Source: Rhizobium binae (GTDB lineage: Bacteria; Pseudomonadota; Alphaproteobacteria; Rhizobiales; Rhizobiaceae). Taken from it: a DNA stretch of 64,000 nucleotides. Of this stretch, positions 27,802 through 36,531 are shown piece after piece (the stretch's first letter is position 1; each line of letters starts with the position of its first letter). The DNA lies in assembly GCF_017357225.1 (NCBI RefSeq), contig NZ_CP071610.1:167027-231026 (forward strand), in the 5' to 3' direction. Made by a program: the position numbers and the translations under genes. Under the pieces are notes generated by a model that was not told where the DNA came from, ran no database searches, and worked only from the letters and a program-made list of their open reading frames with translations.

Positions 27802-29352
27802 ATGAAGTTGGCAGAAAACAATCTAGAACACTGGATCTCCTCAGCATCTATACCCAGTGCGGAAGGGCTCTACTTTGTCGGTACATTTGACCGCAGAATA
27901 ACCTTCTATTCGCAGCAGGTGCGTGCACTGCGATTGGCCAGAGCCATGCATGAAGCGGGCAAGATCGAAGCGAACGACTCTGTTGCAGTGGTTGGGAGTG
28001 GCGCAGCGGGCGTTACTATTGCGCTGGCCCTTGCGTTGCTCGATTGCCGTGTGACCTTGTTTGATCCTGCCGACGAGGTTCTGCAGCTGCAAAGCGATTC
28101 ACCGCGGCTTCTACACCCTCACATCTACGAATGGCCGGCTGTTGGTTCGCTCGAAAACGATGCTGGCCTACCCTTCCTCAACTGGCAGCTGGACGAGGGC
28201 GGCACGGTTGCGAGCAAGCTTGCCCAGGAATTCCACGGCCACCGGGCTCAACTGCAGCAAAAACTCGTCTGGAAAGAACGGCACAAGCTATCGGCGCTCG
28301 CTCAAGAAGGATCAGAATGGCGGCTGCATTTCGATAACGGCCAGAGCTATGTCTTCAAGCAAGTCGTCCTGTCGATGGGTTTCGGCGATGAAAAGAAGAC
28401 CGGTGATGCCGATGTCTACGATTATTGGAAGCAACGAGGTGTTGGAACAGCGGCGATAGAGCCAAATCCACCCGTCACTTACCTCGTGAGCGGTAATGGT
28501 GATGGAGCACTGACAGACATTCTGAATCTAATGATAAGCGGATTCGAGCATGTGCGTTTCACCGAGACTTTCCTGAATTATTTCGGTCAGGACGTGTTGA
28601 GAACGAGTGTTTTGGCGGCCCATGAGGATAGGAATCCGGAAACTGACCTTGAACCTGTGTTCGAAGGAGACCTTCATAAGGTGTTGCTTGAGCGTGGTAT
28701 CCTTGACATTCTGACCCCTCTCCTTCGCAAGGACCGATTGCTGACCATCAACACGAGCGGACCCCTCCTCGCTCTCGGCCGTGCCGCGCAACTCAATCAG
28801 TGCATGGTGTATGCAGTACTGGCGGCTGCTCGACAGGCAGGTGTCGTTGTGCGCCGTAGCACCGGAATGATTTCGGATGTTAAGAAGCACGCGGACGGGT
28901 TAGAGGCGTTTGGTATTTCGCTTGGGGGGATGCCTATCACAGAGCGTTTCAACCACATCATCCTGCGCCACGGTCCGGAGAATAAGGTTCGGTATTCTCC
29001 AGTAGCGAATTTCTTCGAGGCTTTTGGGGTGGCCTCGCTCGATCGTTTCAAGGAGCACCCTAACCTCCTCGCGCCTCCGTCGCTGGACGCAGAGACTTAC
29101 ACGTTCTTCTATGAGAGACGACTGGACAAGCTGGCAGATGCTGCACTCAAACTGCAGCTCGCAGGGCAGACTGCTCGTGAGGAGTCCACCATCATCATCA
29201 GCTGGGACAAGGCGACACAGAGCTTGGTTGAGCGCGGGAAAAAGGAGCTTCGAGAGCTTGCCCAGCAGTGCGAAACCGCCCCGGCAACTTTCACGATCCA
29301 AATGGACGCGCCGGTGAACCGTGTCAACCCCGATGACTTCGTCAGATTGGCC
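27802..29352 (+). pseudogene. FAD/NAD(P)-binding effector (Lamassu-FMO/LmuA-like), 5' part, split by IS66
   Basis: The frame starts at ATG 27802 (MKLAENNLEHWISSASIPSA; a GTG at 27796 is also possible). It has a dinucleotide-binding motif VAVVGSGAAGVTIALALALL with the acid in TLFDPADEV, and a conserved stretch RLLHPHIYEWPAVGS. This resembles flavin-dependent monooxygenase-type domains. The IS66 element enters after codon GCC (29350-29352). The current frame adds only 16 foreign residues before a stop at 29403. Removing the element and one 8-bp duplicate joins this part in frame to 31913-32731, giving about 789 residues. The operon order (effector, middle component, SMC-like ATPase) fits Lamassu-family systems, some of which carry FMO-type effectors. 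As it stands the gene is broken. Confidence 0.72.
29345..29352. repeat. IS66 target-site duplication, left copy
   Basis: GATTGGCC directly precedes the left end of the IS66 element. The identical 8-mer follows the right end. Eight bases is the duplication length known for IS66-family elements. Confidence 0.95.
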
Positions 29353-29404
29353 GTAAGCGCGAATTTCTATGCGCCTTTTGAAGCGGAGTGCTCTGATGCA
29401 TGAA

Positions 29405-29429
29405 GTGTCCACCAAAAACAGGTGGACAC
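29405..29429 (+). repeat. hairpin in the IS66 leader
   Basis: GTGTCCACC and GGTGGACAC form a perfect 9-bp inverted repeat around AAAAACA, just upstream of tnpA. Such structures near the ends of insertion sequences can limit read-through transcription into the transposase genes. Confidence 0.6.
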
Positions 29430-29435
29430 CAAATC

Positions 29436-29855
29436 ATGGACGATGCTCCTAAACTGCAGGTGCGGCTTGTTGGCCGCGACGGTCGCCGTCGATATGACCC
29501 TTCCTCCCGAGATCAGCTTGTCGCAGCGTGTTTAGAGCCCGGCGTTTCGGTTTCGCGTCTAGCTCTGGAGCACGGCGTCAACGCCAATCTCGTTCGCAAA
29601 TGGGTGAAGAGAGCCAAAGAAGATAGTGCATTGCCTGCGGTATCTACGTTCGTTCCGGTTCAGATAGCTACGGATATGCACTCGTCTTCTGCCAGCGGTC
29701 CACTGACGAAGGTGGAGCCGGTGGGCAAGCGATCTCATGCATCCAAGCTGAGCGCGGTGCTGCCGAACGGGGTCAGCCTGACGCTGGAATGCAGCGATGT
29801 CGATGGTCTGGCGGCAATCATAGGAGCGTTGAGCCATGTTCAGACTGGGCGCTGA
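29436..29855 (+). CDS. tnpA: IS66 TnpA accessory protein
   Basis: The 139-residue protein (MDDAPKLQVRLVGRDGRRRY) has a helix-turn-helix of the IS66 Orf1/IS3-type: SRDQLVAACLEPGVSVSRLA followed by LEHGVNANLVRKWVKRAKE. It probably binds the element ends or regulates transposition. Its stop lies 20 bases inside the tnpB gene, so translation is coupled. A GTG/ATG further upstream (29400) lies in the broken effector frame and is not favoured. Confidence 0.9.
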   Translation: MDDAPKLQVRLVGRDGRRRYDPSSRDQLVAACLEPGVSVSRLALEHGVNANLVRKWVKRAKEDSALPAVSTFVPVQIATDMHSSSASGPLTKVEPVGKRSHASKLSAVLPNGVSLTLECSDVDGLAAIIGALSHVQTGR

Positions 29856-30189
29856 TCTGCAGGTCTACCTCCACCGGGAACCCATCGACTTCCGCGCGGG
29901 CATCAACAGCCTCGCGGTCCTTGTGCAAGAGGTGATGGAGCTGGACCCGTTTGCTCCATCGGTGTTTGCCTTCTGCAATCGCAGGCGTGACCGGGTGAAG
30001 CTCTTGTTCTTTGATCGGTCCGGGTTTGTTATGGTCCTGAAGAAGCTAACGGAAGACCGGTTCAGGTGGCCCCGTCGGGAAACTGCGGTGGTGACGCTGA
30101 CGACAGAGCAACTCCACTGGATCCTCGACGGCATCGATATCGATGCGATGGTCCGCCATCCCGTGCGGCAGTATCAGATTGCTGGCTGA
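29836..30189 (+). CDS. tnpB: IS66 TnpB accessory protein
   Basis: The 117-residue protein contains the IS66 Orf2 signature: DFRAGINSLAVLVQEVMELD, then SVFAFCNRRRDRVKLLFFDR, SGFVMVLKKLTEDRF and WILDGIDID. TnpB proteins are required for transposition of three-gene IS66 elements, but their biochemical role is unknown. The gene overlaps tnpA by 20 bases and is followed by tnpC after 51 bases. It appears intact. Confidence 0.95.
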   Translation: MFRLGADLQVYLHREPIDFRAGINSLAVLVQEVMELDPFAPSVFAFCNRRRDRVKLLFFDRSGFVMVLKKLTEDRFRWPRRETAVVTLTTEQLHWILDGIDIDAMVRHPVRQYQIAG

Positions 30190-30240
30190 GGATGGCGAAT
30201 TGAGATTGACGCGCAGGGGCGGTTCAGATTCAAGAATCTG

Positions 30241-31827
30241 ATGACGCGCACCGGCGAACCGAGCATTGCAGAACTGATGGCGCAATTAGCAGCCAACGCT
30301 GCCGAAATCGCCGCGCTCAAAGCCGAGAAGGAAGCGCTCTCGCAGCGGGTCGTCAAGCTGGAAGAAGAACTGGCACTGGCAAAGCTCCATCGCTTTGCAC
30401 CCCGCAGTGAGAAGCACATTGATCGTCTCTTCAACGAGGCCGAAGAGGCTGCGGTCGAAGGTGGTAGCGAGGAAGACGATGACGTCGAGCTTCCGGATAC
30501 TGGCTTGCCTGCGGCCGAGGGCGTTACGGGCAAAAAGCGGGGACGCAGGCCTCTGCCGGCAGACCTGCCGCGCGAGCGTGTCGAATACGACCTTGCTGAT
30601 GATCAGAAGGCTTGCCCGTGCTGCAAAAGCCAAATGCATCGAATGGGCGAAGCCGTTAGCGAGCAGCTCCATATCGAGATCAAGGCAAAGGTCCTGCAGA
30701 ACGTACGGTTCAAATACGCCTGCCGGCACTGTGACCGTACAGGGATTAACACGCCTGTCGTAATCGCGCCCATGCCCACGCAACCCCTGCCGGGCAGCAT
30801 CGCCACCGCGTCGACGCTCGCCTTTGCTCTCGTCCACAAATACGTAGATGGCACGCCGCTCTACCGCGTGGCTCAGACATTCGAGCGTGCTGGCGTTCCG
30901 ATCAGCCGTGGCGCTCTTGCGCATTGGGTCATCGGCTCGAGCGAGAAGCATCTATACCGCATCTATGATGCTTTGAAGCTGCGGCTGAAATCGCAGTCTC
31001 TCATCCATGGCGATGAGACGACGGTTCAGGTGCTGAAGGAAAAGGACAAGGAAGCCACCAGCACGTCGTACATGTGGGCGTACCGCAGCAGCGAGAACAG
31101 TGACGAGCCGATCGTGCTTCTCGACTACCAGCCCGGCCGCGGTCAGATTTATCCGCAGACCTTCCTTGGTGACTACCGTGGCATACTCGTCACTGATGGC
31201 TACACTGCCTGGCGCACATTGAATGGCGCAACCCATGTCGGATGCATGGCTCACTCCAGGCGGCGCTTCGTTGATGCCCTCAAGGCGAGAAAGAATGGAG
31301 GCGGACCGCCGGAACAGGCACTCCGGTTCTTCGAACAGCTCTACCGGATCGAAAGGCAGGCGAGAGACAAGACCCCAGATCCAGGGGAGACAAAGGCCGA
31401 TTGCATTCGCCGTTTCCGCCAGCAGCACAGCCTGCCTGTCCTGAACGCCCTAAAGACGTGGCTCGATAACATCGCGCCGAAGGTCGTACCGGATACCAAG
31501 CTCGGCGATGCTGTGTCCTACACCCTGAACCAATGGGATTATCTGACGCGCTACACCAGCGATGGCAGGATGCCGATCGATAACAACATTCTGGAACGCG
31601 AGATCAGAGTTTTTGCCACCGGAAGAAAATCGTGGCTGTTCAGCGATACCGCTGACGGAGCCAGGGCCAGCGCTGTGATTTACAGTCTGATGCTGACCTG
31701 CCGCGCCTGTGGCGTCGATCCGCTCTCTTGGCTGCGCCACGTCCTCACTGAGCTGCCTCAGCTTGACGAAGCCGACGACATCGGCGACCTGCTGCCCTTC
31801 AATTACTCCAAGACCACTGCGGCCTGA
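30241..31827 (+). CDS. tnpC: IS66 TnpC DDE transposase
   Basis: The 528-residue protein begins with a coiled coil (LMAQLAANAAEIAALKAEKE and following) and has a zinc-binding CPCCKSQMHRMGEAVSEQL region. The catalytic core has acidic residues in HGDETTVQVLKEKDK, GILVTDGYTAW and NNILEREIRVFATGRKSW. This is a complete IS66-family transposase. Start ATG 30241. All expected domains are present, so the element should be able to move. Confidence 0.96.
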   Translation: MTRTGEPSIAELMAQLAANAAEIAALKAEKEALSQRVVKLEEELALAKLHRFAPRSEKHIDRLFNEAEEAAVEGGSEEDDDVELPDTGLPAAEGVTGKKRGRRPLPADLPRERVEYDLADDQKACPCCKSQMHRMGEAVSEQLHIEIKAKVLQNVRFKYACRHCDRTGINTPVVIAPMPTQPLPGSIATASTLAFALVHKYVDGTPLYRVAQTFERAGVPISRGALAHWVIGSSEKHLYRIYDALKLRLKSQSLIHGDETTVQVLKEKDKEATSTSYMWAYRSSENSDEPIVLLDYQPGRGQIYPQTFLGDYRGILVTDGYTAWRTLNGATHVGCMAHSRRRFVDALKARKNGGGPPEQALRFFEQLYRIERQARDKTPDPGETKADCIRRFRQQHSLPVLNALKTWLDNIAPKVVPDTKLGDAVSYTLNQWDYLTRYTSDGRMPIDNNILEREIRVFATGRKSWLFSDTADGARASAVIYSLMLTCRACGVDPLSWLRHVLTELPQLDEADDIGDLLPFNYSKTTAA

Positions 31828-31830
31828 TAA

Positions 31831-31852
31831 AGCTGGGTACTGCTACCCAGCT
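31831..31852 (+). terminator. hairpin after IS66 tnpC
   Basis: AGCTGGGTA and TACCCAGCT form a perfect 9-bp stem with a CTGC loop three bases after the tnpC stop codon. It lacks a T-run but is well placed to end or stabilise the transposase mRNA. Confidence 0.45.
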
Positions 31853-31904
31853 AAGCGCAAGTGTCCGTCAACTGCCGTCAATGCGCATTGAAAATCGCGC
31901 TTAC

Positions 31905-31912
31905 GATTGGCC
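31905..31912. repeat. IS66 target-site duplication, right copy
   Basis: GATTGGCC follows the right end of the element and matches the left copy at 29345-29352 exactly. It overlaps the point where the interrupted effector frame resumes. Confidence 0.95.
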
Positions 31913-32731
31913 AACGCGAGCGGCGGAAAGATCCTGTTGAGCGTCGCTCATGGTGTGCAAAAGTCCTGGCAGGCAATACTCCCCAACGCGCCGGTGGCCA
32001 ATTCGAGTTCGTCACGATATCCTTATCGGGCGATTGGAGCCCTTTCCATTGGCGAGTACGTTGATGAATCGCTAGTCCGCCAACTGGACGCCGCGCTTTC
32101 GAAAATCAAGGTGAGCGGAAAATGCTTCAGGCTTGGACCCATCGCCCCGGATATCTTGGACGCAACTCTCGCCACCTGGGACGACTGGCGTGCAACGCTT
32201 CACGCTTCGCCCTCTCTTCGCCGCGACTTCTTGGCCTGGCTCGGCAGCATTGGTATCATCAAAGCAGACCCTTGGGACGGTGACAATAAAGCAGTCGAGC
32301 GAATGGCGGGCGCTCTGGTGCTCATGCTTGCCACGCATCTTGGCGAACCTCTCAAGCCAGCGGTAGTCCCAAGAGGAAACCTGACATTCGACGTCCATGG
32401 ACTTGCGCTCGGATCGGCAGCCGAGGCAATTCACGGCGGAGATCCGCTGACGGATTGGAGCCGACCCGATCATTGGGACGTCGACGCGCTGATTTTGTCG
32501 GGAAGCGCCGAGGTAGAGGTCACGGCGCCGGATGACACGGTGCTCACTGCAGGCGAACCCGGATTGAGCCTTAGCGTCGCCCGCAGGGTAAAGCCGGCCA
32601 TTGTGCGAAACGACTTAAATTGGCGATCTGCTCTAAAAACAGATCTCGATACATGGCGAAAGGCGGTCGAGGAAGAGTTCGGCCGATGGCGAAAGCGCCA
32701 GGATGACGACCGAGCGAGGGTTCTTGCATGA
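31913..32731 (+). pseudogene. effector gene, 3' part after the IS66 insertion
   Basis: This 272-codon segment (NASGGKILLSVAHGVQKSWQ onward) continues the reading frame broken at 29352 and ends at a TGA that overlaps the start of the next gene (ATGA). A TTG at 31907 could in principle start an isolated C-terminal polypeptide, but no ribosome binding site is obvious. The part is mostly mixed alpha/beta with no family I recognise. In Lamassu-type effectors the C-terminal region docks onto the ATPase complex, so this may be the docking half. The overlap shows that the original gene was the first of the operon. Confidence 0.75.
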
Positions 32732-33375
32732 CGCCTGAGATACTCAAATCATTTCTGGTTGACGCTACAAAAAAGCTAGGCTGGCAAGCTGACGAGGTTG
32801 CGGAGTTCACCTCACCAGACTTTCGCAGTCGGCCGGCTCAGCCCGATGTTAAGTCGCTTGACGGATTGTTCGGACTTCGGCTCGGCGATTATCCTGTCGT
32901 CATCGCTCCGATAATGCTCGAGTCCCCTGACCAGGTGAAGTTGTCCCTAAAGAAACTCCATGCGCAAATGGTCGTAGCGCGCTCGTTCATGCGTGAACGC
33001 GAGGTCATCAACGCTCATCTGTTCCTATGTGCGACATCGCCGACACCATCGGGCGACTGGAAACGTCTGGTCGATCTTCTCGAGCGCGATGAGACCGTTT
33101 GCAGGAAAGTTGTTTGGATCCCAAAGAAGACCGACGTGCAGGGTTCCTTCGAAACCTTTCTCGGGAGAACCTTCCTGGCAATGCCATGGGCGAGTTCAGA
33201 TTCTGTCACCGGCGCCCCCCTCGATGAAACCTATGAGCTAGCTGAGCGCATTCTCGAAAAGCATGGGCTGGAGAAGAAGGTCGCTGAGCAATGGGTGATC
33301 AAAGCGGATCAGCTGAAGGATGACGCTAAAAGCCTGGTAACCGAGCTCGTTCAAGCCAGAGAGGCGTCCAGATGA
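32728..33375 (+). CDS. middle component of Lamassu/ABC three-component system (LmuC-like)
   Basis: The 215-residue protein (MTPEILKSFLVDATKKLGWQ) starts inside the effector stop codon and ends inside the start codon of the ATPase gene, a tightly coupled arrangement. It is mainly helical, with IMLESPDQVKLSLKKLHAQM, REVINAHLFLCATSP and a C-terminal helix rich in charged residues. No catalytic motif is seen. Size, position and coupling fit the small accessory subunit that links effector and SMC-like ATPase in Lamassu and other ABC three-component systems. The assignment depends on context more than on sequence. Confidence 0.6.
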   Translation: MTPEILKSFLVDATKKLGWQADEVAEFTSPDFRSRPAQPDVKSLDGLFGLRLGDYPVVIAPIMLESPDQVKLSLKKLHAQMVVARSFMREREVINAHLFLCATSPTPSGDWKRLVDLLERDETVCRKVVWIPKKTDVQGSFETFLGRTFLAMPWASSDSVTGAPLDETYELAERILEKHGLEKKVAEQWVIKADQLKDDAKSLVTELVQAREASR

Positions 33376-36300
33376 GCAACGTTTATCTCAACCGCATTCG
33401 GCTTGAACAGTATCGGACTTTCAAGACCCTGGACATTGAGCTTCCAGACGGACCTGGTGTGCTAGTCGTTCACGGTAGCAACGGTATTGGAAAGTCGTCC
33501 ATGTTCGATGGACTGGAATGGGCGTTGACAGACAAAATCGACCATTTTCGGGATGCGGACGGAGTTAAAAAGGTCGGCAGTTACCTTTGCCGCTGGAATC
33601 AGGACTCCCCGGGGCCCACAAGCGTTACGCTCGAATTTACGGGCGGCAATAGTCTGTCGCGCACCTTATCGTCATCGAGAGCAACGAAGTCCACCGTCGC
33701 CGGCACGATCCCAGACATTGCGGAGTATCTGCGGGATAAGGCTTGGGACCGCAACATATCCGAACTGTCGAGCTATCTGTTGCTGACCCACTTTCTTGGG
33801 CAATCTACGAAGTCGCGTTTGACCAATCGAGAGCCCGGCGAACGTTTTGACATCCTCAAGGAGGCAGCTCAAAGCAAACAAGTCGAGGAGATCGCGAAGG
33901 CATTGCACGGGAAAGGAAATACCAAAGCTAGCCGCGCATTTTCCGACCGCATTGGCGAATTGAACAAGGATGTATCAACACTTCAAAACCTACTCGATAC
34001 GGAAGCGAGCCTCTGGTCGGGGCTAACGAGCGTCTCTGCCCTCAGCGACGATACGTCGACGCAACTTGCCCAGACGATCTCACAGTTGCTCTACGAAGCG
34101 ACTGGAACCACTCAGACGGCGCTTGTGACGGCATTTGATGAGGGGACGATAGGGGTCCTCGAGACCCGCCTTCATGGGCTACGTGATGAAATGCGCATTC
34201 TGACGACAAGGATAACGTCCGGAAACGAGACGCTGGCATCCTGGGAAAAAACCTCGCGCCAGCTTTCGGAATTGGAGGCCGCGCAGACGGCCATCAATGC
34301 CCAGATCGCGGCCCTTGCGGTCAAGCGCCACGAGCTTGAGGAGGCCTTGTCACGTTTGAAGGATGGCGAGGACGCGAGCCGGCTCGCTGCCAAGAATGCC
34401 CGCGACCGGCGTGACCGTCTTATGGGTCTGAAAGACGCACTTCAGTCGGCCGCGCTCCTCGTACAGAAAAAGGGTACTGCGGATGCGAATGTCGCAAGTG
34501 CCCGCTCCAAGCTGGAGGACGAATCCAGGCGACTGTCCTCACTTGAACGCCGCTTGCAGATTGTTCGCCGCATCGAGGGTGACGTTGGGCGACTGGATGA
34601 GCGAATAAAACTTACGCAAACCGAGCGCGAGAATGTTTCCACCTGGATAACACGAGGCGCTAGGATTGCTGAGATGCGGTCCTCTGTCGAGGCGCTGGAA
34701 GCATCTGCTCCTAATCTTGATGACGATATCTCAGGGGCCAGCCAAGAGTTGGTATCGTTCGACGAGCTTGTCGAGGGGCAAGAGAAGATCCTCGCAGATC
34801 TGCGATCGACCGTGAATGCGATGTCGAGCGCCGTTGCAAGCGTAGCGGCGAACCTGACGCACGAGTCATGCGATTGCCCCGTCTGCGCGACGCATTTCAA
34901 AACCGAAGGAGAATTGCAGCGTCGCGCGGCGGGCGCCGCTGAACGGCTGGCACCGCTCGCACTGGCGCAGGAAACGCAGTTGATCGGTCTCACACGGCAA
35001 CGCGACGCGGCGAAAGATAGGCTAAGCCAGCTACGCGGACTTGAAAAACAGCGCAACGATCTCAATGACACGCGTCGTTCGGAAGAGCACGCAAATAGAG
35101 ATCTCGCTGCTAGCGTATTTGGCGCAGATTTGACTGCCGACAACGAAACGGCGAGGCTGCGCCATGAGCGGCTCGAAAAGAACGCCGCTGAAATGGCTTG
35201 GCTGAGACAGCGCAAATGGTACTGGCGAAACAAATTGTCCGGCACGCTGTATGAGCCAGGCGGAGACCATGCGGCTACCGTTCGGCGCCGAGACCAGGCT
35301 CAGATCGAGGTATCGACCGCTAACCAAGGACAGGATGTCGCAGCCAAGGAACTCGCGTCGATCACAGCATCCGTCGCTCTATATGACCAAGCTCTTGGTA
35401 CAAACGCGCCTCGAGGAGATCGGCTCGATGAGGCGCTTGCCGCCGCGGAAGATGACCTTTCAACGAAGGAAGCGGTCAGCAAACAAGCTGCATCAGACCG
35501 CGAGGCGGTTGAGCAGGATCTGGCTTCCCTGGACGTTGCAGCGAGCGCGGCAGCCGTACGAAAACAGCAAGGCGCGGAGCTGATCGATGCGGCGGTCCAA
35601 GGGAAAAATGAAGCGGTCGCAGCATGGCGCCGGTTGATTATCGAAGGCTCTGACGAGCCTGACGCAGAACTCCTGAAAGTGTTGACGGAACGCTCTATGC
35701 GATTGCGGGAGAAACTGAGTGAAGCAGAGGATCTTCTGAAACAGTTGCGAGACGGAAGAATGGCCAAAACGCTTGCCGAAAATCACGTTGTAGCTCTGGA
35801 AAGCCTCCGCGCTGCGATCAACGGTGCGCCCAATAGCGATCGATCGCAGCTTCGGGCAGAGGCCCATGCGGCAATAGACGCGAAATCGAGGGCTGCAGAC
35901 GCGACGCAGGAGGCGAAAGATATCGCTCACGCCGCAAGCTCGGAAATACTGGATGAAGTCGCCGAATTCAACGCAAACTACATGAAACCACTTGGCACGC
36001 TCATGAAATCGATCAGCCGGGCGATCCTTTGTGACCCGAGGGTTGGCATCGATCAGCATGTTCGAAATCGGCGTGTCGAACAAAGCGCCACAAAGGATGG
36101 GGAGGTTCCTACCGAAGTCGGACAGATCGACCCAATCTTGGTTCACAGCGAGGGACAGATGGCGGCGCTTTCGGTCAGCATGCTTTGCGCCGCAAGCCTT
36201 ACATATCCCTGGTCGCGCTGGCGCGGCCTGGTTCTAGACGATCCGTTACAGCACAATGATGCAATTCATGCTGCAGCCTTCGCGGATTTCGTCTGCAACC

Positions 36301-36497
36301 TAGTGGCCGACCGCAAATATCAGGTCCTTCTGTCAACGCATGATCGCGCTCAGGCCGAATTCGTACGTCGCAAGGTCGCCTCGCGAGGACTGCCTTGCGG
36401 CATGTTGAGCCTTCAAGGTGTGGGGCAGGATGGCGTTGAATGGAACTACAATCCAGCCGTGGGCGCCTCATCCTTGACCGTGTTTCAGACGAGATAG
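33372..36497 (+). CDS. Rad50/SMC-like ATPase of a defence system (LmuB-like)
   Basis: The 1041-residue protein has an N-terminal Walker A HGSNGIGKSSMFDGLEWAL (residues 34-52), then long coiled coils broken near residue 500 by a zinc-hook-like ESCDCPVCATHF. The C-terminal half-domain has the Walker B GLVLDDPLQHND (near 955) and the His-loop-like VLLSTHDRAQAEFVRRKVAS. This is the Rad50-type layout. In Lamassu and related systems the SMC-like subunit senses foreign DNA structures and releases the effector. The gene is intact although its effector gene is broken, so any activity would need excision of the IS or a truncated effector. Confidence 0.88.
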   Translation: MSNVYLNRIRLEQYRTFKTLDIELPDGPGVLVVHGSNGIGKSSMFDGLEWALTDKIDHFRDADGVKKVGSYLCRWNQDSPGPTSVTLEFTGGNSLSRTLSSSRATKSTVAGTIPDIAEYLRDKAWDRNISELSSYLLLTHFLGQSTKSRLTNREPGERFDILKEAAQSKQVEEIAKALHGKGNTKASRAFSDRIGELNKDVSTLQNLLDTEASLWSGLTSVSALSDDTSTQLAQTISQLLYEATGTTQTALVTAFDEGTIGVLETRLHGLRDEMRILTTRITSGNETLASWEKTSRQLSELEAAQTAINAQIAALAVKRHELEEALSRLKDGEDASRLAAKNARDRRDRLMGLKDALQSAALLVQKKGTADANVASARSKLEDESRRLSSLERRLQIVRRIEGDVGRLDERIKLTQTERENVSTWITRGARIAEMRSSVEALEASAPNLDDDISGASQELVSFDELVEGQEKILADLRSTVNAMSSAVASVAANLTHESCDCPVCATHFKTEGELQRRAAGAAERLAPLALAQETQLIGLTRQRDAAKDRLSQLRGLEKQRNDLNDTRRSEEHANRDLAASVFGADLTADNETARLRHERLEKNAAEMAWLRQRKWYWRNKLSGTLYEPGGDHAATVRRRDQAQIEVSTANQGQDVAAKELASITASVALYDQALGTNAPRGDRLDEALAAAEDDLSTKEAVSKQAASDREAVEQDLASLDVAASAAAVRKQQGAELIDAAVQGKNEAVAAWRRLIIEGSDEPDAELLKVLTERSMRLREKLSEAEDLLKQLRDGRMAKTLAENHVVALESLRAAINGAPNSDRSQLRAEAHAAIDAKSRAADATQEAKDIAHAASSEILDEVAEFNANYMKPLGTLMKSISRAILCDPRVGIDQHVRNRRVEQSATKDGEVPTEVGQIDPILVHSEGQMAALSVSMLCAASLTYPWSRWRGLVLDDPLQHNDAIHAAAFADFVCNLVADRKYQVLLSTHDRAQAEFVRRKVASRGLPCGMLSLQGVGQDGVEWNYNPAVGASSLTVFQTR

Positions 36498-36531
36498 TAC
36501 TCATTTGTGGTGCACGAACGGAAAGGTAAAG

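Larger units (their letters stand above)
29353..31904 (+). mobile_element. IS66-family insertion sequence (2552 bp, complete)
   Basis: The left end reads GTAAGCGCGAATTTCTATGC; the right end, read inward on the minus strand, is GTAAGCGCGATTTTCAATGC (18 of 20 identical). Both start GTAAGCG as IS66 elements do. Perfect 8-bp duplications (GATTGGCC) flank it. It holds the three genes tnpA, tnpB and tnpC in the classical order, all intact. Ends, genes and duplications show no decay, so the insertion is probably recent. It splits the effector gene of a defence-type operon. Confidence 0.96.
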
